This document shows positions 27,035 through 35,898 of a stretch of 64,000 nucleotides of DNA, piece after piece. The stretch comes from Emcibacter sp. Lineage in GTDB: Bacteria; Pseudomonadota; Alphaproteobacteria; Sphingomonadales; Emcibacteraceae. The position numbers were made by a program, and so were the translations under genes. A model generated the notes under the pieces. That model was given only the letters and a program-made list of their open reading frames with translations, had not been told where the DNA came from and searched no databases. Position 1 is the stretch's first letter; each line of letters opens with the position of its first letter. The stretch is from contig JAJFIQ010000016.1 of assembly GCA_021774785.1 (NCBI GenBank), positions 62,001 to 126,000 of the forward strand, written 5' to 3'.

Positions 27035-28651
27035 ATGTTGTCAAATACAAAACATAAATGGTGGCAAAGCACCGTCTTTTACGAGATTTATATCGCCAGT
27101 TTCCAGGATGGTAACGGTGATGGGGTTGGTGACTTTAAAGGGCTGACAAGCCGTCTGGACTATTTGCAGGATCTGGGTGTGAATGGCCTGTGGATAACAC
27201 CATTCTACCCGTCGCCCAAGGTGGACAATGGCTATGATGTTTCGGACTATTTTAATGTAGATCCGGATTTTGGAAGCCTTGCGGATTTTGATCATTTCAT
27301 AGAGCAGGCCCATGAGCGCGGAATAAAGGTTATCATCGATATTGTGCTGAACCATGTCTCCACGGAACATGCGTGGTTCAGGGAAGCGCTGGTCAACCCC
27401 GAGAGCAAATATCGGGATTATTTCTTTTTTCAGGACAAGTCAAATGGCTGGGAATCCTTTTTCGGTGGCTCGGCATGGCAAAAGGAGCCGGTGGGAATCC
27501 AGGTTTACTACCATAAATTTTCCCCGGAGCAGGCGGACCTTAACTGGCAAAACAGGGCGGTGAGGGATGATATGCTGACTGTGTTGAAATTCTGGCTGGA
27601 CAGGGGTGTTGATGGTTTTCGATTTGATGTGATTAATTTTCTGTCTTGTAATGGTATTGGCGAGGAGAATTTGAGCGATGCTGACGGCAGGCAAATCCAC
27701 AGCCATGATATAGACCAGCCGGGAATTTATGACTGTCTTTCGGACATATGCGCTTATGTCAGGGATTATAGTGAGCGCGCGGGCAAGGATTGTTTTCTGG
27801 TGGGTGAGGTGGGTCATGAAGAACTGGCGAAGCTGGCCCCCTATCAAAGTGATGATCTGCTGGATGTTGTATTTAACTTCAACCTAGGTTCCATAACTCA
27901 CTTTGACATTGGTAATGTCCATGCGCAACTGGTCGCCATGGAGGATCAGCTTAGTGGGTTACCAACGATATTCTTTAACAGTCACGATATGGCCAGATCC
28001 ATCAGCCGACTTTGCCATGATAATGTTGAGCATGCCGCAGCACTGGCCGCTCTGACACTAACAGCGAAGGGCGTTAGTTTTTTATATTTTGGTGAAGAAA
28101 TTGGTATGCCAAATTTCATTCCGGTAAGCGTTAGTGAGATACAGGATATTCAGGCCAAAAATCACTATCAACTGGCGATAACAGACGGCAAGACAAGGCA
28201 TCAGGCCTATGACATAGCGTTAGAGGAATGTCGAGACAAGTCCCGCTTATACATGCAGTGGAATAGTGATGAGTTTTCTGGCTTCAGTACAGCCACGCCT
28301 TGGATTGGTAAAAAAGCACCGGAAAACCTGCCCAATGTTGACGAACAGATCGGTGACTCGGATAGCCTTTTGCAATGGTATAAAAATTTAATTGTTCTGC
28401 GCCGAGATAACATGGCGCTTAACTTTGGTAACTACGATGCCTTGTCTCTTGAACAAGGCCTGTTGTCATTTTCACGTAGCTGGCAAAATCAAATCGTTCA
28501 CACCCTGATAAATTTCAGTGATGTCCAACAGCCTATTAACCACAATAGTTCCTATGAAGTTATGGCCAGCAAAGGATTTAACCTTTGCGAACCGAATTAT
28601 CTACTACCTTACGGGACATTAATTATAAGAGAAGTACGAGATGTTTGTTAA
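27035..28651 (+). CDS. GH13 alpha-glucosidase (oligo-1,6-glucosidase-like)
   Basis: A 538-residue intracellular glycoside hydrolase of family 13, (beta/alpha)8 barrel, without signal peptide. Region I is DIVLNHVS near residue 108, the nucleophile aspartate is in GFRFDVINF near residue 198, the acid/base glutamate in LVGEVG near 257, and the third acid in NSHDMARS near 317. The last motif reads SHD rather than the usual NHD. The family splits alpha-1,4 or alpha-1,6 glucosides; the exact linkage cannot be fixed. It is 10 bases after the permease and overlaps the GH130 gene by 11 bases, so it acts on the imported sugar. A trehalulose/dextran glucosidase-like specificity is as likely as maltase. 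Confidence 0.9.
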   Translation: MLSNTKHKWWQSTVFYEIYIASFQDGNGDGVGDFKGLTSRLDYLQDLGVNGLWITPFYPSPKVDNGYDVSDYFNVDPDFGSLADFDHFIEQAHERGIKVIIDIVLNHVSTEHAWFREALVNPESKYRDYFFFQDKSNGWESFFGGSAWQKEPVGIQVYYHKFSPEQADLNWQNRAVRDDMLTVLKFWLDRGVDGFRFDVINFLSCNGIGEENLSDADGRQIHSHDIDQPGIYDCLSDICAYVRDYSERAGKDCFLVGEVGHEELAKLAPYQSDDLLDVVFNFNLGSITHFDIGNVHAQLVAMEDQLSGLPTIFFNSHDMARSISRLCHDNVEHAAALAALTLTAKGVSFLYFGEEIGMPNFIPVSVSEIQDIQAKNHYQLAITDGKTRHQAYDIALEECRDKSRLYMQWNSDEFSGFSTATPWIGKKAPENLPNVDEQIGDSDSLLQWYKNLIVLRRDNMALNFGNYDALSLEQGLLSFSRSWQNQIVHTLINFSDVQQPINHNSSYEVMASKGFNLCEPNYLLPYGTLIIREVRDVC

Positions 28652-29702
28652 ACGTTCAGAATTTAATCCAATCATTACGCCAGACATGGTCAAACCCAGT
28701 CAGGAGGGCTTCAAAGTTGAAGGCACCTTTAATGCGGGCGCCATAGATTACAATGGTGAAACTGTGATGTTGCTCCGGGTTGCTGAAAGCATGCCGAGTA
28801 GTGTGGAAAATGAAATTAAGGTGCCATTGCTTATTGAGCGGAATGGTTCGTGGGAGATAACCATTAAAAGCTTCCGGCGGGATGACCCCGATTATGATTT
28901 TTCTGATCCCCGCAGCATCATATCGCAAAAGGACCCCAACCAGGTTTATCTTACTTCTCTTTCGCATATTCGCATCGCGCGAAGTGCCAATGGTGTGGAT
29001 TTTGTCGTTAATGATGACGCATTTATTTTCCCAGATAACAGATATGAAATTTACGGCTGTGAGGACCCTAGAGTGACCCTGATTGATGGCACCTATCATA
29101 TTAATTATTCGTCCATTTCGGATCTAGGTATCAGTACATCACTGGCTCAGACAACCGATTTTCAAAAGGTTGAAAAACGGGGTATTATTTTTGCGCCGGA
29201 TAACAGGGATGTTTGTTTCTTTCCTGAGAAAGTAAATGGTTACTATTGGGCCCTTCATCGTCCGGCCCCCATGCATCTTGGCAGACCAGAAATATGGCTG
29301 GCAAAATCTCCCGACCTGATTCATTGGGGCGACCACAACATACTGCTAGAATGTTCTGATAATGACTGGGATCAAATGAAAATTGGGGGTGGGGCCCCTC
29401 TGCTCAAAACGGATAAAGGCTGGCTACAGATTTACCATGGAGTAGATAGTACGCAACGTTATTGTCTGGGCGCTTTACTCATCGATAAGGATGACCCCAC
29501 CAAAGTCATTGCCCGTATGCGCGATCCTATCGCAGAGCCTCGGGAGGCATATGAAACAGATGGTTTCTTTGGCAATGTGGTCTTTTGCTGTGGGGCAATA
29601 ATAAGAGACGATATGCTTAATATCTATTATGGCGCGGCAGATGAAGTCATGGCGTTGGCAACGGTTAGTCTGGATGAGCTTTGGAACCATCTTTCCGTTT
29701 GA
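28641..29702 (+). CDS. GH130 family beta-mannoside phosphorylase/hydrolase
   Basis: A 353-residue protein of glycoside hydrolase family 130, a five-bladed beta-propeller family that acts on beta-mannosides, mostly by phosphorolysis to mannose-1-phosphate. Seen are NAGAIDYNGETVMLLRV near residue 30, the catalytic-acid motif CEDPRVT near residue 141, FFPEKVNGYYWALHRP near 195 and GGGAPLLKTDKGWL near 249. No signal peptide, so it is cytoplasmic. It overlaps the end of the GH13 gene. The phosphomannomutase at 35899 would take up the mannose-1-phosphate, which favours the phosphorylase reading; some GH130 members are hydrolases. Confidence 0.87.
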   Translation: MFVKRSEFNPIITPDMVKPSQEGFKVEGTFNAGAIDYNGETVMLLRVAESMPSSVENEIKVPLLIERNGSWEITIKSFRRDDPDYDFSDPRSIISQKDPNQVYLTSLSHIRIARSANGVDFVVNDDAFIFPDNRYEIYGCEDPRVTLIDGTYHINYSSISDLGISTSLAQTTDFQKVEKRGIIFAPDNRDVCFFPEKVNGYYWALHRPAPMHLGRPEIWLAKSPDLIHWGDHNILLECSDNDWDQMKIGGGAPLLKTDKGWLQIYHGVDSTQRYCLGALLIDKDDPTKVIARMRDPIAEPREAYETDGFFGNVVFCCGAIIRDDMLNIYYGAADEVMALATVSLDELWNHLSV

Positions 29703-29748
29703 ATAAGCAACCATAAATTACATCTATAGAGAATTAAAAGACAATATT

Positions 29749-30687
29749 ATGAGTAGAGAAAATATAAAACGTGTCCATGAACTGTTTTCCGAATTTCAGC
29801 TGGGGCAGGATGATCAAAATAAAAATACAGCTAAATTACGTTTCACAGGCGTGGAAGGACAGGATGTTTATAATATTACGGCCCCCTTTACCTCAGCGAA
29901 TAAAATCATAATAGCCGGACGCGTAGAACCGAGAGATAAGGAGAATTCCATTGTTATCTTTTTTGAGGAAATTGAAGGTGTCTGGACCCCCATTCCCTGT
30001 GCGCCCACTTTTGAATTGCAAGACCCTTTTGTTACATTCATCCAGAACGAATTAATTTTTGGCGGCGTAAAAATCAAGGAAGTTGGAAGAAAACTGGTGT
30101 GGAAAACAGTTTTCTTCCGTGGGTCGGATATTTTTAATCTGGTTGAGTTCTTTCAAGGCCCCTCTGGCATGAAGGATATTCGATTATGCGATCTTGATAA
30201 TGGCAAGATTGCTGTCTTTACCAGACCTCAGGGTGAAATTGGTGGGCGTGGTACCGTTGGCTATGTTGAAGTTTACCAACTGGAGAATCTGACTGCAGAA
30301 GTTATTGAGAGTGCTGCCCTGATTGATAATATGTTTCACCCCTTGGATTGGGGAGGCGTTAATGAGGCTCATATACTGCCCAACGGGGATATTGGTGTGC
30401 TGGCGCATGGGGCCTATTATAAAAACGATCAAATTGGTCAAGAGAGGCATTATTATGCCACATCCTTTATTTATAATCCGGCCCTCAGGCAATTCAGGGA
30501 TTATAAAATTATCGCCAGTCGGAATCAGTTTGAAAAGGGACCTGCAAAGAGAGAAAATTTGGAAGATGTGATATTTTCTTCAGGGTTAAGTCAGTGTGAT
30601 GGAAAAACCATATTATATGCAGGTGTATCCGATACCGAGGCGCATTGGATTGAAATTAAAGACCCTTTCTACACGGAAAGAAAATAA
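29749..30687 (+). CDS. DUF1861-like beta-propeller protein
   Basis: A 312-residue protein that I place, with moderate confidence, in the DUF1861 (MTP-1) family, which has a five-bladed propeller related to GH130/GH43-type folds. ELQDPFVTFIQNELIFGGV near residue 85 resembles the EDPRVTLIDG segment of the GH130 gene next door, but with a glutamine before the aspartate. GMKDIRLCDLDNGKIAVFTRP near 137 and WGGVNEAHILPNGDIGVLAH near 200 look like further blade strands with conserved acids. There is no signal peptide. It is last in the importer operon, 46 bases after GH130. It probably acts on a mannose-containing sugar; the reaction is not known to me. Confidence 0.65.
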   Translation: MSRENIKRVHELFSEFQLGQDDQNKNTAKLRFTGVEGQDVYNITAPFTSANKIIIAGRVEPRDKENSIVIFFEEIEGVWTPIPCAPTFELQDPFVTFIQNELIFGGVKIKEVGRKLVWKTVFFRGSDIFNLVEFFQGPSGMKDIRLCDLDNGKIAVFTRPQGEIGGRGTVGYVEVYQLENLTAEVIESAALIDNMFHPLDWGGVNEAHILPNGDIGVLAHGAYYKNDQIGQERHYYATSFIYNPALRQFRDYKIIASRNQFEKGPAKRENLEDVIFSSGLSQCDGKTILYAGVSDTEAHWIEIKDPFYTERK

Positions 30688-30734
30688 AAACCTCATTTGA
30701 TATTTAGATAAATTCAGATATTTTTAAAATTTTT

Positions 30735-30783
30735 GTTTAACGTTAAACTTTTCACTTGATTCCATTTTTGTTTAACGTTAAAC
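30735..30783. promoter_or_regulatory. Tandem LacI operators upstream of TBDR
   Basis: Two perfect GTTTAACGTTAAAC palindromes at 30735-30748 and 30770-30783, centres 35 bases apart, nearly the same spacing as the pair at 22593-22642. A third partial core (TTAACGTTTAA) lies at about 30803-30813, just before the ribosome site of the receptor gene. Confidence 0.78.
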
Positions 30784-30834
30784 TGTAAGTAAGATAAAAA
30801 ATTAACGTTTAATATTTTAATAGGGAGATTTCTA

Positions 30835-33573
30835 ATGAATGACAATAAGCCGAAATTTAAACATATCTTATTGGGGACGGCAGCTTTTATCGCGCTTGCG
30901 GTTCCGCAGGTATATGCGGCAGATGAAGATGTCGCAGATGATGAAAATTTTGAACTGGAAGAAATTGTTGTAACAGGCATACGCGGCAGTCAGATGCGCG
31001 CTTTGCAGACCAAGCGTAATTCAGATGGAATTATGGATGGAATTGCTGCTGAGGATATGGGTAAATTTCCGGATCAGAATATTTCAGAAGCCTTGCAACG
31101 TATTCCTGGTGTTACTATTTCTCGGGCTGGCGGTGAAGGTCAGTTTGTTACCGTACGTGGCATGGGCCCCGCTTTTAATACTGTCCTGCTTAATGGCCGT
31201 GTTCTTGCCACAGAAAACGATGGTCGTGAATTCAGCTTTGATATTCTTGCCGCAGAATTGATTAGTGCCGCAGAAGTTCATAAAACACCAACAGCCAGCC
31301 TGATTGAAGGTGGTATCGGTGCGACAATTAATATGAAAACAGCGCGCCCGCTTGATAAAGAAGGCTTTCATGGTGCTATATCTGCTAAAGGCCTTTATGA
31401 TACATCACGGGAAGAGGTTTCTCCGTTTGTTTCCGGATATGTAAGCCAAACCTCCAATGATGGTGAGTTTGGTGTCCTTGGCTCATTCTCCTATATCAAC
31501 CGTAAATTCCGTAATGAAAGAATCTTCACAGATGGATTTGAGGCGAACCGGCCTCTCGATTTTGATAATGACGGTACCCCTGAATTTACAGGTGTCTCTC
31601 TACCTACTTTTGTCAGTAATGATATCAGTGAAAGTGAGCGTGAGCGCATTAGTGGAACGATTGCATTACAGTGGCAGGCAAGTGATGATCTGCTCCTGAC
31701 CCTTGACGGGCTTTATTCCAAACTTGACGTTAATGATGATACCCGCTTCTTTTTCCATTATGGTGGCCCAGACCAGATTGTCGAAGCGACTTTGGATGAA
31801 AATAATACGGTGATTTCATCACGGCAAGATGGAACGAACGGCCAGGCTATCGGCTCTTTCATTCGCCCGCGTTTGGGGGAAACCTATCAGACGGGCTTTA
31901 ATGCGGAATGGCAGGGCAGTGATAATCTTTCCGCTGTTTTTGACACAGCTTATTCTAAATCAACGGACAGCACTTCAGGAAATCAGGCCTGGTTTGATGC
32001 CAGACTTAACACTGATAAATCCAATATTGTCTTTAATGAGGTCGATGGATTGCCCGTATTTTCCGGTTTTGGTGACATAAGTGATACGTCGGCCGCAACC
32101 TTTGGCTGGTTCACCTGGGAAGGCCGGAGTATTTCGGATGAAACCTTTCAGGCGACATTCGATCTGAATTATGATTTTGACGATGCCGGTGCCCTGGTCT
32201 CTATTCAGGCAGGAAGCAATTACGCTTATCGTGAAAAAGCCAAGACCGTTGCCAAGACTCCGGGTGATGTGCAATGTCTTTTCTGCGGTGTGCCGCTTGA
32301 CCAGAGTGTATTCTCTACCGTTGATGCCAGTGGATTTCTCGGTGGCGACTCGTTTAATACTGATTTCCCGACATTTTCGATCACAGAACTGGAAGAATAT
32401 TTTCTCTCTGATGCGGGGATTGATGCGGCGGCGGTAAATAGAGCTGGTCCGGGAGCAGATGCAGTAGCAATAGCTGTAGCTAAAGCTGAAATACAAGCAA
32501 CTATTGCGGCTAATGGCGGTGATTTGGGTGTGCAGCCTGTGCCAGGAGAAGGCGGTACGGTCACTGAAAAGAATTATGGTGCCTATGTTCAGGCTAAATT
32601 TGAAGGTACTATTGGTAATGCGCCCTGGTCTGGTAATCTGGGACTTCGTTATACACGGACTGATGTCAAATCCTCTGGTGTTGGTCAGGAGATACTGGAT
32701 ATATTTATCCCCACCGGCGGTGGCAGTACTGACCCGGTAGCTGTATTTTCAGACCCTATTCCAATTTCGGAAAGTGGCTCCTACAATGTGTGGTTACCCA
32801 GTGCGAACTTCAAACTAGATATGTATGAAGATATCGTGTTCCGTGCCGCAATTGGCAAAACCCTGACCCGCGCAACCTTAAGCGATTTGATGCTGGCAAG
32901 AAGCTTCAACGTACGGGAAAGAGAACGGAATGTATCCAGTGGTAATCCCGGACTGAAGCCGATGGTGGCCTGGAATTATGATGCTAACTTAACCTGGTAT
33001 ATAGATGATGCCAGCTACATGAGTGTTGCCTGGTTCCATAAAGATCTCTCTGATAAGTCGAGAAGAGAAACCAATATTGTTCAGATTCTTGGATTTGATT
33101 TCTTATCAAACCGTCCAGAGAACCTTGGAAACGGTAGCATTGATGGCGTTGAACTGTCTGCACAATATACCTTCAGTTCCCTGCCAGCACCATTTGATGG
33201 TTTGGGCTTGCAGGGCAACTATACAAATGTGACACAGAAAACCGATGGTGAAGAGGATAACGAAACCTCTGAAACCTATAACGTGGTTGGTTTCTACGAA
33301 AAAGGCCCAATTCAGGCCCGTATTGCCTATAATTATCGTGCAGGGTATCTTGACTCTCCAGCCGCGAACCGTGGCCAGCCTAAACATATCCGGGCTTATG
33401 GTCAGTGGGATGCTAGCTTTAGCTATGATGTCACTGAGGATATTACCGTCTTTTTAGAGGCGATTAATATAACCAATTCGCAGACACTTTCTTTTTCAAT
33501 CTTTGAAAACCGCGTCATTGAGATTGCCGATACCGGCAGTCGCTACACAATTGGTGCCCGTTGGAACTTCTAA
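30835..33573 (+). CDS. TonB-dependent receptor, TonB-Xanth-Caul type
   Basis: A 912-residue outer-membrane transporter. The signal peptide ends near VYAADED (about residue 29), the TonB-box-like LEEIVVTGIRGS is near residue 41, and the plug begins with AEDMGKFPDQNISEALQRIP, the hallmark of the TonB-Xanth-Caul carbohydrate-type receptors (Caulobacter MalA-like). The barrel ends in YTIGARWNF. GGGAG precedes ATG 30835. Tandem operators for the local LacI repressor lie just upstream, and a clean terminator follows. It most probably brings the mannose/glucose oligosaccharide across the outer membrane for the ABC importer; the combination of a receptor with an ABC importer is less usual than with an MFS symporter. 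Confidence 0.94.
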   Translation: MNDNKPKFKHILLGTAAFIALAVPQVYAADEDVADDENFELEEIVVTGIRGSQMRALQTKRNSDGIMDGIAAEDMGKFPDQNISEALQRIPGVTISRAGGEGQFVTVRGMGPAFNTVLLNGRVLATENDGREFSFDILAAELISAAEVHKTPTASLIEGGIGATINMKTARPLDKEGFHGAISAKGLYDTSREEVSPFVSGYVSQTSNDGEFGVLGSFSYINRKFRNERIFTDGFEANRPLDFDNDGTPEFTGVSLPTFVSNDISESERERISGTIALQWQASDDLLLTLDGLYSKLDVNDDTRFFFHYGGPDQIVEATLDENNTVISSRQDGTNGQAIGSFIRPRLGETYQTGFNAEWQGSDNLSAVFDTAYSKSTDSTSGNQAWFDARLNTDKSNIVFNEVDGLPVFSGFGDISDTSAATFGWFTWEGRSISDETFQATFDLNYDFDDAGALVSIQAGSNYAYREKAKTVAKTPGDVQCLFCGVPLDQSVFSTVDASGFLGGDSFNTDFPTFSITELEEYFLSDAGIDAAAVNRAGPGADAVAIAVAKAEIQATIAANGGDLGVQPVPGEGGTVTEKNYGAYVQAKFEGTIGNAPWSGNLGLRYTRTDVKSSGVGQEILDIFIPTGGGSTDPVAVFSDPIPISESGSYNVWLPSANFKLDMYEDIVFRAAIGKTLTRATLSDLMLARSFNVRERERNVSSGNPGLKPMVAWNYDANLTWYIDDASYMSVAWFHKDLSDKSRRETNIVQILGFDFLSNRPENLGNGSIDGVELSAQYTFSSLPAPFDGLGLQGNYTNVTQKTDGEEDNETSETYNVVGFYEKGPIQARIAYNYRAGYLDSPAANRGQPKHIRAYGQWDASFSYDVTEDITVFLEAINITNSQTLSFSIFENRVIEIADTGSRYTIGARWNF

Positions 33574-33596
33574 TCAGTTCTTTCGTTATTTAATGT

Positions 33597-33629
33597 AAAA
33601 ACGGCAAAGTCTCTCACTTTGCCGTTTTT
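33597..33629 (+). terminator. Rho-independent terminator after TBDR
   Basis: A 14-bp stem, AAAAACGGCAAAGT (33597-33610) and ACTTTGCCGTTTTT (33616-33629), with a five-base loop and A/T flanks on both sides. It would end the receptor transcript and separate it from the kinase-isomerase genes. Confidence 0.88.
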
Positions 33630-33652
33630 ACTTAAAACAAAACAAAAATTAC

Positions 33653-34615
33653 ATGTTGTTTAGGACCAGAATGATGACTAGCCAGTCTTCTGAAAATATA
33701 TTATTCGGTGGCCTTGAGGCGGGCGGTACCAAGTTCAATTGTGTTATTGGCTATGGCAATGGTGATATCATTGCGCGACAAATTTTTCCAACCACCAGCC
33801 CACAGGAAACCCTTACCCGTACGCGGGGATTTTTTGAAGAAAATGTTTCTGTTCATGGGTCATTGCAGGCATTGGGGATTGCCCATTTTGGTCCGGTTGA
33901 AATCAACAGGAACACCGAAAACTACGGAAAAATAATGGCCTCGGCAAAGCCAGACTGGTCTTACACAGACATTGTGGGCTATTTTTCTTCTATTTTTGAT
34001 GTGCCTATCGCCTTTCAAAGCGATGTGAATATTGCTGCGATGGGCGAGCATTATTTCGGGGCCGCTAAAGACATTGATAATTTTATTTATATTACCGTTG
34101 GCACTGGCATTGGCGGTGGTGTTTATGTCAATGGGGAATTGCTGAATGATCTCAGGCACCCGGAAATTGGTCATATGCTGATCCCCCATGAGGATCCTTT
34201 TCAGGGATGTTGTCCGTATCACAAAAATTGCCTGGAAGGACTAGCCTCCGGTCCTGCGATCAGGAAACGGTGGGGAAGTCCAGCCGAAACACTTGACCGG
34301 GATCATCCCGCTTGGGAACTGGAAGCGCAATATCTGGCTATTCTATGTGTCAATCTGACCTATTGTTATGCCCCTGAGAAGATAATTTTGGGTGGTGGCG
34401 TAATGCAGCAAGAACAGATATTCACTCTAGTGAGACAACGATTTCTTTCGTTGATGAATGGATATATGTCAACACTAGATACGGCAATGATTGAGCAATA
34501 TATTGTGCCACCTCAGCTTGCTGGTGATGCTGCAACTAAAGGTTCTTTGATCTTTGCGCAGCAAGCCTATGATTCAAACTCAGTTCACTTGTCTTTCGGC
34601 GGGTGTTTGAAATGA
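33653..34615 (+). CDS. ROK family fructokinase (ScrK/GmuE-like)
   Basis: A 320-residue ROK kinase, phosphorylating fructose to fructose-6-phosphate with ATP. It follows Bacillus GmuE/YdhR closely: GGLEAGGTKFNC near residue 18, IAHFGPVEIN near 78, the ITVGTGIGGG loop near 145, the zinc-site HPEIGH...CCPYHKNCLEG near 170-200 and LGGGVMQQEQ near 250. GmuE sits in the glucomannan operon of B. subtilis, which supports the mannoside setting here. ATG 33653 is used; ATG 33671 is an alternative and gives a more usual N-terminus. It overlaps the next gene by four bases. With the isomerase behind it, it converts mannose through fructose to fructose-6-phosphate. Confidence 0.92.
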   Translation: MLFRTRMMTSQSSENILFGGLEAGGTKFNCVIGYGNGDIIARQIFPTTSPQETLTRTRGFFEENVSVHGSLQALGIAHFGPVEINRNTENYGKIMASAKPDWSYTDIVGYFSSIFDVPIAFQSDVNIAAMGEHYFGAAKDIDNFIYITVGTGIGGGVYVNGELLNDLRHPEIGHMLIPHEDPFQGCCPYHKNCLEGLASGPAIRKRWGSPAETLDRDHPAWELEAQYLAILCVNLTYCYAPEKIILGGGVMQQEQIFTLVRQRFLSLMNGYMSTLDTAMIEQYIVPPQLAGDAATKGSLIFAQQAYDSNSVHLSFGGCLK

Positions 34616-35823
34616 TGAAAGCTGTAAACACAACTTTTTCTCAGCCGGATTTCCGTTCTAAAGATTTTCTTATTGATCATGTACGTTCAATATTGAGTTA
34701 TTACTATCCGCAATGTATTGACCAGGCGGGCGGGGGCTATTTTCAGCATTTTGAGGCCGATGGGAAGGTCAGCAATAGCAATAGACAAAAACATTTGGTT
34801 AGCAGCAGCCGGTTAACGATAAATTTTGCCGTGGCAGCAAAGCAATTTGATGATGATGGTTTTCTGGAGGCGGCAAAGCATGGTGTCAATTTTTTGCGCG
34901 AAGGCCATCGTAATGCTGAGAATGGTGGCTATGCCTGGACCCTGCAAAATGGGAAGATCAGTGATGCCGATAACCATTGTTACGGAGTAGCATTTGTTCT
35001 GATGGCCTATGCTCGTACTTATGCTGCTGGTGCCAAAGAAATATATGAATACATCGATGAGACGTTTCAGTTCATGGAACGCAATTTCTGGCGGGAACAG
35101 GATCAATTATATGTCGAAGTTATAGATGCTGATCTGAAAACGGTATCACCCTACCGGGGACAAAATTCCAATATGCATTGTTGTGAGGCCTTAATCAGTG
35201 CTTATGAGGCAACAGGCGAAAAGCGTTACCTGGAACGTGCTATGATCGTTGCCAGACGTGTCACTGTTGAGCTGGCCGCGCAGTGTGACGGCAAAATTTG
35301 GGAACATTATAACGACCACTGGCAAGTTGACTTTGACTATAATGCCGGTGATACGGAAAATAAATTACGCCCTTGGGGTTACCAGCCGGGTCATTTCACT
35401 GAATGGGCAAAATTACTATTACTCATTAATAAACACAGTCCCCGGAACTGGTTGGGGGCAAGGGCAAAAGCACTCTTTGATAAGGCCATGGAAGTGGCCT
35501 TCGATAGTGATCGTTGTGGCCTCTTTTACGGATTTTCGCCTTCGGGTGAGATATGTAGTGGCGGGAAATACAGTTGGGTACAGGCGGAAACAATCGCCGC
35601 TGCTGCCTTGTTGGCGACACAACAGGAAAATCGTATCTATTGGTGTATATATCATCAGTTCTGGCAATATGTCTGGACATATATGATCGACCATAGGCAA
35701 AAATGCTGGCATCGAAATCTGACCCCTGATAATAAAATCATTCCGCCATCTGCGGTTGCCATGGGCAGAACGGATTATCATTCTATTTGCTCATGTATAG
35801 AAATAATCAACTTACTGTCATAG
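34612..35823 (+). CDS. AGE-family mannose/aldose isomerase
   Basis: A 403-residue (alpha/alpha)6-barrel protein of the N-acylglucosamine 2-epimerase family. RGQNSNMHCCEALISAYEAT near residue 185, WEHYNDHWQVDFDYN near 230 and RPWGYQPGHFTEWAKLL near 255 carry the conserved His residues used for ring opening and isomerisation. The pattern is nearer to D-mannose isomerases than to GlcNAc epimerases. I chose ATG 34612, which overlaps the TGA of the kinase gene and has GGCGGG eight bases upstream; a GTG at 34603 is in frame. The likely reaction is mannose to fructose, the substrate for the kinase before it. A cellobiose-2-epimerase role is less likely. Confidence 0.85.
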   Translation: MMKAVNTTFSQPDFRSKDFLIDHVRSILSYYYPQCIDQAGGGYFQHFEADGKVSNSNRQKHLVSSSRLTINFAVAAKQFDDDGFLEAAKHGVNFLREGHRNAENGGYAWTLQNGKISDADNHCYGVAFVLMAYARTYAAGAKEIYEYIDETFQFMERNFWREQDQLYVEVIDADLKTVSPYRGQNSNMHCCEALISAYEATGEKRYLERAMIVARRVTVELAAQCDGKIWEHYNDHWQVDFDYNAGDTENKLRPWGYQPGHFTEWAKLLLLINKHSPRNWLGARAKALFDKAMEVAFDSDRCGLFYGFSPSGEICSGGKYSWVQAETIAAAALLATQQENRIYWCIYHQFWQYVWTYMIDHRQKCWHRNLTPDNKIIPPSAVAMGRTDYHSICSCIEIINLLS

Positions 35824-35898
35824 AGTAGTGTATCTTAATTTATAGATTATACTCGACAGAAAAACTTCAAGTGAAAATATATTTTAAAGGTAGTCGCT

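Noticed and set aside
28656-29099. A 147-codon minus-strand frame inside the GH130 gene
   Set aside because: Overlaps the catalytic part of GH130 and shows no domain.
31975-32496. A 173-codon minus-strand frame inside the receptor at 30835
   Set aside because: Antisense shadow; the receptor frame is intact with plug and barrel motifs throughout.
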